From assembly GCA_903861445.1 (NCBI GenBank), contig CAIOUK010000095.1, positions 1 through 33,148 on the forward strand: a stretch of 33,148 nucleotides of DNA. Direction: 5' to 3'. The DNA is from an uncultured Verrucomicrobia subdivision 3 bacterium (GTDB lineage Bacteria; Verrucomicrobiota; Verrucomicrobiia; Limisphaerales; UBA11358). Of the stretch, positions 14,720 to 24,216 are shown in pieces. The position numbers were made by a program, and so were the translations under genes. Numbering within the stretch: the stretch's first letter is position 1; every line of letters starts with the position of its first letter. Under the pieces are notes generated by a model that saw only the letters and a list, made by a program, of their open reading frames with translations, was not told where the DNA came from and made no database searches.

Positions 14720-17700
14720 TCAATGGTTCTGTAAATTCAAGTCGGCGGCAAGCGCGTGATTCGGATCGCGTTGCAAAATTTGCTGCAACAATTTCTTCAC
14801 CTGGGCTTTCTGGCCGAGGCCGAGTTGCGCCTGCGCCTGCAGGAACAGCGCCGCAGTCTCCTGCCGGAACTGTAAATCGTCGTCGAACAGCAGCATCGTC
14901 GGCAGCGACGTGGCGAAGTAATCAATCTTCGCCAGCGTCTTTGCCAACTGCTGCGCGTAGGCCAGCAAGTCGCGGAGCAGCTTCTTCGCCTTCGCACGCT
15001 GGCCCAGCTTTTCCAGCGCCAGCGCCGAGTAATACGTCATCTCACTGAAAGCGCGGACGCTCATTTCCTGGAAGTCGCCTTTGAAATTCGCGGCGCGGCG
15101 CCAGTGTTGTTTCGCCTTGCCAATTTCGCCAGCGGCAGCCAGCGCGCTACCCAGCCAGTAGTGGATGTCGCTTTGGTTCGCCAGCAGATGCTTGGCCTCG
15201 CCGAGATTGCGAGGTGCGGTCAGCGCGTTCTCAAAATGACTGATCGCACACGGATAATCGTGGTGCGCCAGCGCCTCGCGACCGAACGCGAGTTGCGTGC
15301 GAACGTGCTGGCCGAGCGGCCCGCCCTCGCCGCCTTCCCACGGTTGAAACTGACGGCCAGCGAGCAAGCGCATCACCTCGACGTGACGTCCGGTCTGGTT
15401 CAGCAATGCGCAGAATTCCACGCTCAAATCATCGCGCTGCGCGACCAGTGCTGAATTTTTTTCAAATTCGCGTAGGCGGCGTTGCGGCGTTTCACCGAGG
15501 CGCTTCCACAATTGATCGCGCTCGAACAGCAGCCGCGCGTCTTGAGGATTCGCCCGGAAGGCGCGGTCGTAAGCGGCACGGGCTTTCGCCGGCTGGCCGT
15601 GGATGTTGAAATAGCCGATGCCGAGATTACGCCAGACGATGGAGAAGCTGGCGTCCAGCTTCGCGGATTTTTCCCAGAGCGCGATGGCCTCCGCGTGACG
15701 GTGGCGGTCGTAAAACAGATTACCCAGATAATATGGCGCTTTGGCGTCGCGGGGATTGGCGCGCATCGCCGCTTCGAGAATGGCGATTTCTTCCAGTCGC
15801 GCCGGAAAGCAGTAATCCGACGGCAACGCGGCAGCCTGCTTGAATTGCTTCAACGCGGCGCGTTCATCGCCGCGCTGCTGCTCCAGCCAGCCGAGCGTGT
15901 AGCGAATCAGCGGCATCGCGCCCCAACTTTGGTCGGGGAGCACAGCCGCCTCGGCTGTTCCGTTCAGCGCCCCGCTGAACGGTTGAGTCGCGCGGCGCGA
16001 CTCAATGCGCCCGAGGCGGGCGCGCTCCACCAGCAATTCAATCGCCTCCGCAAAAAATCCGGCGCGGGCAAAATCGTGGGCGATGTCCAGAGCCATTTGC
16101 AAATTGGAGGTTAGCTTTTCACCGCGCAGACAACGATTCCACCAATCCAATCTGTCGGCGTTCGCGACCAAAGACCAGACGGCTTTCGCGCCTCCCACGT
16201 TGCCGCGTTCGCGGCAAACCAGACCATAAAGATTAGTTGCCCGCAGATTTTGCGTTGGAAAAGACAGCACTCGGGAAAGATGATCTTCCGCCTTGTCCCA
16301 GTCTTTCCGGCAACAATCAATTTCCGCCAATGCGTGATAACCGGCGGACATCCACGCTTGATTCCAGCACGCCTTGTAGAACGCGTCGTAAGCCTCATCA
16401 TCCCGGCCCAGATACCGCAAACACAGGCCGAGATTGTAATAAACTTCGCCGTCGTGGGGATTGGCGTTGCGGCGGGTGAGTCGATCGATGGCCTGGCGGA
16501 AATATTTTTCGGCGGTGCTAAACTCGCCACGCTTGAGGTGCCACGAGCCGAGTGCGTTGTTGCAGCGGGCGTCGAGCGGGTCGCGGCGCAAGGCTTCGCG
16601 CCAGTAAAGCGTGGGGCAGCGCGTGGCATGGCGATATTGCTCGAGATGCAGGCCGGTTATGTAAAGTTCGTCGGCGCTCGCGATGTCCGCCGGCGCGGAC
16701 GGCTCGGTGGCGGGCGGCGGAACTTGGCCGACAACGCGCGACTTGGGCTGATAGGAGATGACGTCATTGCCGGCGGCATCCGTGATGCGCAGGTGCAAAT
16801 CGGTTTCGGCCACACTGCGCGGCAGTTTGATTTCTTTCGTGAACGATTGACCGGGCGCGAGGTCGCGGGTGCTAGAGAAAAGTTTTTTACCGTTTGCGGC
16901 TAGGGAAATTTTGGCGTGGGCGAATTTGCAGGTGACTGAAACGCCCAGATAAATTTTGCTCTCCGCCAATTTGAGGCTGACCGCCGCATCCAGATTCGCG
17001 TGTTGTGCCGCGCCGATTTTCTGGATGGGATACCAATACTGACTCCACGTTTTTGTTTCGCCGGGCTGGAGAAAACTGAAGTCCGGCTGGTTGTCCGTGT
17101 AGACACCCGCCATGATCTCGATGTAGGGCGCGAACTCGCCGTGCGCGTCGGCGTCCGTCAGGTTGCGATCCCACGCGTAGCCGAACTCGTGATTGCCCCA
17201 TGTCCACTGCTTCTTGCCGGGCGAAATGTGATGGTTCGCGATGTGCACGATGCCCGCCTGCGCCGCGTAATCGTAACCGCCGAAGAAATCTTCCTTGCTG
17301 CCCATGCACATGTAGGACGTCGGCACGGGAATGTTCGCGTAGAAGGAAAGGTCATTCGGCGCGTAGTCCACCGGTGCTTTGCCACCGGCATGCGGCGGGA
17401 CAAATTGCCCCGGCACTTCGCTCGCGGGTATTCCTTTACGACCGCGTTCGCCATAGTTGACGCCGTAGTAATGGCCCTTGGCCAGCGGATACTCACTCAT
17501 CGAACGGCGCGCGTGGTCGGCCACGTAATAAACATCCGGCGGGAAAAAACTTTGATACGCCTCGTGCACGCGCGTGGCGACATTCGCCCACCAGAGAAAC
17601 GTCTGGACGTGCGGCGTGCGGTTATATGCGCGCACCTTTAGCTCAACGATGGCCTTGCCGGGATGCAGGCAGACGCCGTGCATTCCCTTCATGCGACACA

Positions 17701-18166
17701 TCGGATCGTGGTCGCTGCACCAAATAGTTTTGGAACCGTCGGCGTGTTCCTCGATTTCAAAAGCCACCGGCAGAAACGTCGCGGGCCGGTGATGCTGCGG
17801 CCAGTTGAACTCGATGCCGCCGCTCGCCCATGGCCCGGCGAGGCCGACGAGCGCGGGCTTGATGACGGACTGGTTGTAAATCAGGTCGTAGCCGTTGGTC
17901 TTGTCCTGAATCGCGTGGATGCGTCCGCCGATTTCCGGCAGCACCAAGACGCGCACAAATTCATTCTCCAGCCAAACGGCCTTCCATTTCCGGTCCACCG
18001 GCTTTTCGGCGATACGATCGGTGAAGGGCAGGGGATAGACTTTGCCACTGCTGCCCTGATACACACGCTTCTCCAGAAACATCGGGTTCTTGTCCGGCGG
18101 AGCGGGAAGATACGTCGGCAGCGTGATGGTGGTCTTGGTAACTTTGACGCGGGCGGTTTGGTTCAT
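14720..18166 (-). CDS. DUF5107 and TPR-repeat protein, 1148 aa
   Basis: The N-terminal 350-400 residues match the DUF5107 beta-sandwich, a relative of the galactose-mutarotase fold, with 'ENEFVRVLVLPEIGGRIHAIQDK', 'GGIEFNWPQHHRPATF' and 'WWANVATRVHEAYQ'. A linker is followed by tetratricopeptide repeats from about residue 530 to the end ('DPLDARCNNALGSWHLKRGEFSTAEKYF', 'AKAPYYLGNLFYDRHRHAEAIALWEK'). No signal peptide is seen, so it is probably cytoplasmic. The track start at 18271 reads through tRNA-Lys and is wrong; the ATG at 18166 (MNQTARVKV) is the first sensible start. DUF5107 proteins commonly sit in sugar-catabolism loci; here the MFS porter follows after 7 bp. A carbohydrate-binding or epimerase-like role is inference. 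Confidence 0.88.
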   Translation of the reverse strand: MNQTARVKVTKTTITLPTYLPAPPDKNPMFLEKRVYQGSSGKVYPLPFTDRIAEKPVDRKWKAVWLENEFVRVLVLPEIGGRIHAIQDKTNGYDLIYNQSVIKPALVGLAGPWASGGIEFNWPQHHRPATFLPVAFEIEEHADGSKTIWCSDHDPMCRMKGMHGVCLHPGKAIVELKVRAYNRTPHVQTFLWWANVATRVHEAYQSFFPPDVYYVADHARRSMSEYPLAKGHYYGVNYGERGRKGIPASEVPGQFVPPHAGGKAPVDYAPNDLSFYANIPVPTSYMCMGSKEDFFGGYDYAAQAGIVHIANHHISPGKKQWTWGNHEFGYAWDRNLTDADAHGEFAPYIEIMAGVYTDNQPDFSFLQPGETKTWSQYWYPIQKIGAAQHANLDAAVSLKLAESKIYLGVSVTCKFAHAKISLAANGKKLFSSTRDLAPGQSFTKEIKLPRSVAETDLHLRITDAAGNDVISYQPKSRVVGQVPPPATEPSAPADIASADELYITGLHLEQYRHATRCPTLYWREALRRDPLDARCNNALGSWHLKRGEFSTAEKYFRQAIDRLTRRNANPHDGEVYYNLGLCLRYLGRDDEAYDAFYKACWNQAWMSAGYHALAEIDCCRKDWDKAEDHLSRVLSFPTQNLRATNLYGLVCRERGNVGGAKAVWSLVANADRLDWWNRCLRGEKLTSNLQMALDIAHDFARAGFFAEAIELLVERARLGRIESRRATQPFSGALNGTAEAAVLPDQSWGAMPLIRYTLGWLEQQRGDERAALKQFKQAAALPSDYCFPARLEEIAILEAAMRANPRDAKAPYYLGNLFYDRHRHAEAIALWEKSAKLDASFSIVWRNLGIGYFNIHGQPAKARAAYDRAFRANPQDARLLFERDQLWKRLGETPQRRLREFEKNSALVAQRDDLSVEFCALLNQTGRHVEVMRLLAGRQFQPWEGGEGGPLGQHVRTQLAFGREALAHHDYPCAISHFENALTAPRNLGEAKHLLANQSDIHYWLGSALAAAGEIGKAKQHWRRAANFKGDFQEMSVRAFSEMTYYSALALEKLGQRAKAKKLLRDLLAYAQQLAKTLAKIDYFATSLPTMLLFDDDLQFRQETAALFLQAQAQLGLGQKAQVKKLLQQILQRDPNHALAADLNLQNH

Positions 18167-18210
18167 GCGGGGAAGTTTGGTTTGGAAGAACTTCAAAGTG
18201 CATTGCAAAA

Positions 18211-18285
<75 letters not shown>

Positions 18286-18482
18286 GACCGGCTGCAAAAA
18301 CGGACGTTTACGTTACTACAACCAGCCCAGACAACAAGTGGAAATTTTGGCGGGCGTGAAGCCGGTGGTAAAAGTATTCCGGGATTTTTTGAAACCTCGC
18401 GCATTGACAGACAGTCTCATATTTTTGAAACTATGATTTATAATGCAACCGCAACCCGTTCAGCTTCCCGCCGGCTTACCGC

Positions 18483-20075
18483 ATGAAATCACAAAATCGA
18501 AAAATTAGTTTGCTGGCGAGGGTCGCTTGCCTCTGGTTGACGCTGGGGTTTTCCGGGTTCAGCCAGACCCCCAGCCACCCCAACATTTTGTTTATCCTGT
18601 CCGATGATCATGCCTGGCAGGCGGTGAGTGCTTATGGCGAATCCCGGCATCTGATTCAGACGCCCAACATTGACCGGCTGGCGAAAGAAGGGATGCGGTT
18701 TGATCGTTTTCTGGTGAACAACTCCTTGTGCGGTCCCAGCCGCGCATCGTTCATCACGGGAACTTACAGTCATATCAACGGCTATTACAACCTGCAAAAC
18801 TGCCGGTTTGACGGCTCGCAGCCGACTTATCCGCAACTGCTCCAAAAGGCCGGTTACCAGACGGCGATGATTGGCAAATGGCATTTGGAAACCAATCCGA
18901 CGGGATTTGATTATTGGGAAATGCTCCTGGAGCAAGGCATATATTACAACCCGCCGATGATTCGCGATGGTCAGAAAGTGAAACATACCGGCTATGTCAC
19001 GGACATCATCACCGATCTTTCGCTGGACTGGTTGAAGCGGAGAGATCCGAACAAGCCCTTCATGCTGATGTGTTGGCACAAGGCGCCGCACCGCAATTGG
19101 GAGCCGGCCTTGCGCGATTTGGATTTTGATCACGACCGCATTTATCCCTTGCCGGACAATCTCTTCGATGATTATTCCGGTCGCGGTATGGCTGAGCACG
19201 AGCAGAACATGACCATTGCCAAGACCATGTTGCTGAAAGTGGACAACAAAGTTGGTTTTACGCTGAAGGAATTAACACCGGAGCAGAAAAAGATTTGGGA
19301 CGCCTACTATGTCCCGCGTAACACGGCGTTTCTGGAAAAAAAACTTACTGGTCGGGCGCTCACGGAATGGAAATACAACCGCTACATGCACGACTATCTC
19401 GCCTGCATCAAGGGCGTGGATGACAATGTTGGCCGGCTGTTGAAATATCTCGACGACACCGGTCTGGCGACGAACACCATTGTCATCTATTCATCCGATC
19501 AGGGCTTCTTCATGGGCGAACACGGCTGGTTTGACAAGCGCTGGATTTTTCAGGAGTCCGCGCGCACGCCCTTTCTCATCCGTTGGCCGGGTGTCATCAA
19601 AGCCGGGAGCGTAAATCAGGATTTGGTTGCCAACATTGATGTCGCCGAGACTTTCCTGCAAGTCGCCGGAGCGCCCATTCCCAACCGGATGCAGGGACGC
19701 AGTTTTCTCCCGCTGCTCAAGGGCAACACGCCCGCCGGCTGGCGCACCGCGTTTTACTATCATTACTACGAATACCCGGCCAGCCACAAGGTGCGTCCGC
19801 ATTACGGCATCATCACCACCAACTACACGTTGGTTCATTTCTATAAACCCGAAGTTCAGGGCAAACCGCTGAAGGCCATTGCCGCCATTCCTAACGATTA
19901 CTGGGAACTCTTCGACCACCAAAAGGATCCCGCCCAAATGCGCAGCGTCTTTGGCGAACCCACCTACGCGCAGGTGCAGACCAACCTGATGCAGGAAGTC
20001 TTCCGGTTGCGTAGCGAACTCAAAGAGCCGCCGCACGACAATCCCAAGTCCTACGGGGGCGATGATCGGGATTAA
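18483..20075 (+). CDS. Secreted type I sulfatase, 530 aa
   Basis: A signal peptide (about residues 1-28) precedes 'PNILFILSDDHAW', where the Asp pair binds the catalytic calcium. The active-site motif Cys83-Gly-Pro-Ser-Arg87 ('SLCGPSRASFITG') is the CxPSR type whose Cys is converted to formylglycine. Later motifs 'MIGKWHL', 'APHRNWEPA' and 'YSSDQGFFMGEHG' complete the arylsulfatase fold. It would cleave sulfate esters or sulfamate groups from a glycan; the 'GKWHLE...FDYWE' pattern is like the N-acetylglucosamine-6-sulfatase/heparan-type S1 subgroups, but subfamily is uncertain. No anaerobic maturation enzyme is nearby. It heads the plus-strand glycan-degradation region and stands alone, 147 bp before trpG. 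Confidence 0.92.
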   Translation: MKSQNRKISLLARVACLWLTLGFSGFSQTPSHPNILFILSDDHAWQAVSAYGESRHLIQTPNIDRLAKEGMRFDRFLVNNSLCGPSRASFITGTYSHINGYYNLQNCRFDGSQPTYPQLLQKAGYQTAMIGKWHLETNPTGFDYWEMLLEQGIYYNPPMIRDGQKVKHTGYVTDIITDLSLDWLKRRDPNKPFMLMCWHKAPHRNWEPALRDLDFDHDRIYPLPDNLFDDYSGRGMAEHEQNMTIAKTMLLKVDNKVGFTLKELTPEQKKIWDAYYVPRNTAFLEKKLTGRALTEWKYNRYMHDYLACIKGVDDNVGRLLKYLDDTGLATNTIVIYSSDQGFFMGEHGWFDKRWIFQESARTPFLIRWPGVIKAGSVNQDLVANIDVAETFLQVAGAPIPNRMQGRSFLPLLKGNTPAGWRTAFYYHYYEYPASHKVRPHYGIITTNYTLVHFYKPEVQGKPLKAIAAIPNDYWELFDHQKDPAQMRSVFGEPTYAQVQTNLMQEVFRLRSELKEPPHDNPKSYGGDDRD

Positions 20076-20222
20076 AATTCGCCAATCGGATTCAGCCGTT
20101 GGCCGGTCTCGGTGAATCATTGATTTAACCCACAAATTCGGCGGCAACGACAAGCGGTGTGTCGCGCTTTGTTTTGATTAGGACTTTCATTTTTACCCCG
20201 CTGAATTAAAGTATTTGCGCTC

Positions 20223-20792
20223 ATGATTTTGGTTTTGGACAACTACGATTCGTTCACCTACAACCTCGTCCAGTATCTCGGCGAACTGGGAGCGGACTTG
20301 CAGGTGCGGCGCAACGACGAGATTTCGCTCGACCAAATCCGCGCGCTCAAGCCCGAACGCATCCTCGTCTCGCCCGGCCCGTGTTCGCCGCGCGAAGCGG
20401 GTTTATCCAACGACGTCATCAAGACTTTCGCCAGCGAAGGAATTCCGATTTTCGGCGTCTGCCTCGGCCACCAATGCATCGGGCACACCTTTGGCGCGGA
20501 GGTCGTGGTGAATTACCGCATGATGCACGGCAAAGTTTCGCCGATTAAGCACAATGGCAAAGATTTGTTCACGGGAATGCCGAATCCATTTCTGGCGACG
20601 CGCTATCATTCGCTCGTCATCAAGCGCGACACGATTCCCGATTGCCTCGAAATCACCGCCGAGACGGACGAAGGCGAAATCATGGGCGTGAAACACAAGA
20701 CGCTGCCGATCTGGGGCGTGCAGTTCCATCCCGAAAGCATTTTGACCGAAAGCGGCCGCACGATTCTGAAAAACTTTCTGAAACTGAAATAA
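20223..20792 (+). CDS. trpG: Anthranilate/aminodeoxychorismate synthase glutamine amidotransferase subunit
   Basis: A class I glutamine amidotransferase of 189 aa, the normal length for TrpG/PabA. The nucleophile is Cys80 in '[10 protein letters not shown]', and the catalytic dyad His169/Glu171 lies in 'QFHPES'. The N-terminal '[23 protein letters not shown]' and 'LVSPGPCSP' are diagnostic. It supplies ammonia to TrpE (tryptophan) or PabB (folate); no trpE/pabB is adjacent, so the partner cannot be told and an amphibolic role is possible. panD follows 6 bp later. Confidence 0.95.
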   Translation: MILVLDNYDSFTYNLVQYLGELGADLQVRRNDEISLDQIRALKPERILVSPGPCSPREAGLSNDVIKTFASEGIPIFGVCLGHQCIGHTFGAEVVVNYRMMHGKVSPIKHNGKDLFTGMPNPFLATRYHSLVIKRDTIPDCLEITAETDEGEIMGVKHKTLPIWGVQFHPESILTESGRTILKNFLKLK

Positions 20793-20798
20793 TCCACC

Positions 20799-21161
20799 AT
20801 GCAGATTCATTTGCTCAAATCCAAGATTCACCGTGCCACCGTCACCGGCGGCGACGTGAATTACGAAGGCAGCCTGACCATTTCCGCCGACCTTATGGAG
20901 AAATGCGGCTTGCAGGAATACGAAAAAATTCTTTGCGGCAACATGGCCAACGGCAACCGGTGGGAGACCTACGCCATTCGCGGCAAAAAAGGCACGGGCG
21001 AAATCATCATGAACGGCGCGGTTGCCCATCTCGGCAAAAAAGGCGACGTGCTGACCATTATGAACTTCGCGGCTGTCAGCCAAAAGAAGGCGAAGAAATG
21101 GAAGCCACGCGTGATTGTCCTTGGCAAGGGAAATAAAATTTTGAGCACGCGCGGCATCTGA
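20799..21161 (+). CDS. panD: Aspartate 1-decarboxylase
   Basis: PanD makes beta-alanine from aspartate for pantothenate and CoA synthesis. The 120-aa product has the family length and the self-cleavage site Gly24-Ser25 in 'VNYEGSLTI', which generates the pyruvoyl cofactor. 'NMANGNRWETYAI' and 'IMNGAVAHLGKKGD' are the other conserved blocks. It follows trpG by 6 bp, a housekeeping two-gene unit lying inside an otherwise glycan-degrading region; the next gene (GH78) starts 112 bp downstream and is not obviously coupled. Confidence 0.96.
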   Translation: MQIHLLKSKIHRATVTGGDVNYEGSLTISADLMEKCGLQEYEKILCGNMANGNRWETYAIRGKKGTGEIIMNGAVAHLGKKGDVLTIMNFAAVSQKKAKKWKPRVIVLGKGNKILSTRGI

Positions 21162-21273
21162 ATTGTGTGCAGGCGCCCCTCTACGTCTAGTTTTCGGTGA
21201 CAGACTGCGAGTGGATGGCGGCTTATTTTTTAAGCAGACGCTCATTCCACCAGCAAAGCATTGTTGCCATAAT

Positions 21274-24039
21274 ATGTCTATCAGCCGAATTAAACTGTTC
21301 ACCCTTTCGGTTCTTCTAGTCTCATCGTTGACTGCACTACATGCCGCCGAGGTTGGCGGTTTACACTGCGAATACCTTACCGATCTTTTGGGCGTTGACA
21401 CGCCGCAACCGCGATTGAGTTGGCTGCTGGAATCCACCCAACGTGGCGAATGCCAGACGGCGTATCAGGTGTTGGTCGCTTCGTCGCCGGAACGGCTCGG
21501 TCATGATAAGGGAGATTTGTGGGATAGCGGCAAGGTGGCGTCCGACCAGAGCATCCAAGTGAAATATGCGGGTAAGCCTTTGAGCAGCCGTCAGCCCTGT
21601 TATTGGAAGGTGCGTGTCTGGGACAAAAACGGCCGCGCCTCTGATTGGAGCCAGCCGGCGTTTTGGACCATGGGGCTGCTGGCCGACAAGGACTGGCGCG
21701 GTCGCTGGATTGCGTCCGATCTGGAGCTGATGGATTATCAAAAAGAACTACGCGCGCTGACGGATTTTGGGATGGAAGATGAGAAAGTTATCTGGGACCT
21801 GGCCAAAAAAATCCGACCAAAGCTGGCCAGCGTGACCAATGCTCCGGCGATCTGTTTGCGCAAGGAGTTTGACACGCCCAAAACCATTCGCCGCGCGGTG
21901 GTTTCGGTTTCCGGACTCGGCGTCTTTGAGCTTTACCTGAACGGTCAGCGCGTCGGCGATCATCAACTGGATCCGGCCTACACGGATTACCAAAAAAGGG
22001 TTTTGTATGTTACACACGATGTCACGGCCCTGCTGCGACCGGGGCGCAATGCGCTGGGGGTCGTGCTCGGTAACGGTTGGTTCAATCTGATCACTCCTCA
22101 TGTGCTGCGCTTTTACGCCGCTGATTACATTGCGCCGCCGCAACTGCGGCTCGACCTCGACTTGGAATTCACCGATGGCTCGCACGAATTTATCGGCAGT
22201 GACGAGAGTTGGAAGTTCACGACCGACGGCCCAATCCGTTTTAACTGCGTGCTGGCCGGTGAAACCTATGACGCCCGCAAGGAAATGCCGGGCTGGGCCG
22301 AGGCGGGTTTCGACGACGCGCAATGGAAGCCGGCCAAGTCCGCGTCCGCGCCGGACGGCCGCCTGTTTAGCCAGCAAGTGCGCCCGGTGCGCAAGGTGCA
22401 AACGCTGCCGGCCGTGAGCGTGAAAAAAGTAAAAGGAGTCTGGCGTTTTGACCTCGGTGTGGAAACGACCGGCTGGGCCAAGGTGCGCGTGAAGGGTAAA
22501 CCCGGCCAGGTCGTCACCATCCGATTACCCGGCTCTGATTCGCACACGCTCGGTCGCTACCAGACGAGCAAATACATCCTGCGCGGCGGCGATTATGAAG
22601 AATTTGAACCGCGCTTTTGCTACGCGGGTTTCCGTTATGTGGAGGTGGCCGGACTGGATTATCAACCCGCGCTGACTGATTGCGTGGGACAGCAGGTTTG
22701 CACGGATCTGGAACCGGCGGGCAGCTTCGCGTGTTCCGATGAGCGTCTCAACCGACTTCAGACCATCCTGCTGCGAACCTTGCGGAATTACATCGTCCAC
22801 ATTCCCAATGATCCAACCCGCGAAAAGGCGGGCTGGACGCAAGATATTGAAAACGGTTTCTTTGAAACAGCGCTCAACTTCAACGCGGTGACAATGTATG
22901 CCAAGTGGCAGCATGATTTTCTCGATGCCATTCACCCCAATGGCTACATGCCGCCCGTCGTGCCCGGCCGGTTTGACGGCCCGACCATCAACGGCCCGTG
23001 GTGGGGCGGCGTGGTGATTTACGCGCCTTGGTATATGTATGAGTTCTATGGCGACCGCGAAATCCTCGCCGAGAGTTATCCCGCCATGAAGGCGCAATTT
23101 AATTATCTCGGCTCGCTCGCGACCAATCATGTCGTGCGTTGGGGATTGGGCGACTGGCTTGAAGTGGGCAGTGTCCGTCCGGTGCGCACTCCGATCCCGC
23201 TCACCTCAACCTGTGCTTATTATTGGTTCGCCTGCATTCTGCGCGACACCGCCAACCTGCTGAATCGGCCGGAGGAAGCCAAGCACTTTGCCGCCGAAGC
23301 CGAGGCCATTTGCGCCGCCTACAACCGCGAATTCTTCAATTCCAAAACTGGCGACTATGCCAGCGGCAGCCAGACCTGCCAGCTCGTGTCGCTGGTATTC
23401 GGACTGGTGCCGGAAGCGCAGCGCGAATGGGTCAAGCAGCGTCTGGCCGAACGCATTGCTAAAGACAAAGACCACCTCACCACCGGCTTCGTCGGCACAC
23501 CGCTGCTGCTGACCGGCCTGACGGACTTGGGCCTACCTGGACTCGCCTGGAACATCGCCACGCAAACAAATTATCCGAGTTTCATTGACGCGGTTCTGAA
23601 TCGCGGCAACAGCGTCATGAAGGAGGATTGGAAAGGCGGTTTGGTGCAGATGCCGTCGTTACAGGGGCCGATTGGCACCTGGTTTTATCATTCGCTGGCC
23701 GGCATTCGACTCGACCCGCAAGCGCCCGGCTTCAAGCGTATTATCATCAAGCCAGAAATCGCCAACAATCTGACATGGGTTCAGGCCCATCATGATTCCC
23801 CCTATGGTCGCATTGTTAGCAACTGGAAACGCGAGGGACAAAAATTAACGATGGAGGTGACGATTCCCGCCAACACCACCGCGACGGTGTATGTGCGGGC
23901 GCGGGATGCGGCGTCCGTCACCGAATCCAACAAACTTGCCAGTGAAACAACGGGCGTGAAATTCTTACGAACAGAGAATAACGCGGCGGTCTATGCGGTC
24001 GGCTCGGGAACTTACCGGTTCCAGTCCACGCTTCCGTGA
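21274..24039 (+). CDS. Alpha-L-rhamnosidase, GH78, 921 aa (copy A)
   Basis: The track start at 21163 has no support; the ATG at 21274 gives a clean signal peptide ('KLFTLSVLLVSSLTALHAAE'). Domains in order: N-terminal Ig-like module (about 28-135), Bac_rhamnosid_N beta-sandwich (about 185-330), a second beta domain, the (alpha/alpha)6 catalytic barrel (about 455-800) and a C-terminal beta domain. The catalytic loop is 'NDPTREKAGWTQD' (Asp513-Asp524), corresponding to the GH78 'DCPTRExxGWTGD' block. The later 'KEDWKGG' and 'IGTWFYHSLAGI' also fit. The enzyme removes terminal alpha-L-rhamnose from glycans outside the cytoplasm. It shares long stretches with copy B at 27302, at protein and DNA level. 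Confidence 0.92.
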   Translation: MSISRIKLFTLSVLLVSSLTALHAAEVGGLHCEYLTDLLGVDTPQPRLSWLLESTQRGECQTAYQVLVASSPERLGHDKGDLWDSGKVASDQSIQVKYAGKPLSSRQPCYWKVRVWDKNGRASDWSQPAFWTMGLLADKDWRGRWIASDLELMDYQKELRALTDFGMEDEKVIWDLAKKIRPKLASVTNAPAICLRKEFDTPKTIRRAVVSVSGLGVFELYLNGQRVGDHQLDPAYTDYQKRVLYVTHDVTALLRPGRNALGVVLGNGWFNLITPHVLRFYAADYIAPPQLRLDLDLEFTDGSHEFIGSDESWKFTTDGPIRFNCVLAGETYDARKEMPGWAEAGFDDAQWKPAKSASAPDGRLFSQQVRPVRKVQTLPAVSVKKVKGVWRFDLGVETTGWAKVRVKGKPGQVVTIRLPGSDSHTLGRYQTSKYILRGGDYEEFEPRFCYAGFRYVEVAGLDYQPALTDCVGQQVCTDLEPAGSFACSDERLNRLQTILLRTLRNYIVHIPNDPTREKAGWTQDIENGFFETALNFNAVTMYAKWQHDFLDAIHPNGYMPPVVPGRFDGPTINGPWWGGVVIYAPWYMYEFYGDREILAESYPAMKAQFNYLGSLATNHVVRWGLGDWLEVGSVRPVRTPIPLTSTCAYYWFACILRDTANLLNRPEEAKHFAAEAEAICAAYNREFFNSKTGDYASGSQTCQLVSLVFGLVPEAQREWVKQRLAERIAKDKDHLTTGFVGTPLLLTGLTDLGLPGLAWNIATQTNYPSFIDAVLNRGNSVMKEDWKGGLVQMPSLQGPIGTWFYHSLAGIRLDPQAPGFKRIIIKPEIANNLTWVQAHHDSPYGRIVSNWKREGQKLTMEVTIPANTTATVYVRARDAASVTESNKLASETTGVKFLRTENNAAVYAVGSGTYRFQSTLP

Positions 24040-24216
24040 ATGAAATATTCTCGAGTAAAAAACTAGGCGTGGCAGATAACAAAACGTTAACGCCAGACTG
24101 ACAAAGTCCTCACAACTAAAAAACAAAGTGCTAAAATAATGATACAAAAGTTACCCGTGCCCGCCCCACGGGCTATGGATTAAAAGGTCCCACTTGCTCA
24201 TGTAAATATTTCAATC

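Noticed and set aside
18404-18444. TTGACA and TATAAT boxes upstream of the sulfatase
   Set aside because: The two perfect-looking boxes are 29 bp apart, too far for one promoter, and no matching partner at 16-18 bp was found for either.
20403-21437. 344-aa minus-strand ORF opposite trpG and panD
   Set aside because: It is the mirror of two unmistakable housekeeping genes and has no recognisable domain.
24154-24172. Hairpin CCCGTG/CACGGG between GH78 copy A and the DUF5703 gene
   Set aside because: The stem is only 6 bp with a C-rich loop and no T-run follows, so it is not a convincing terminator.
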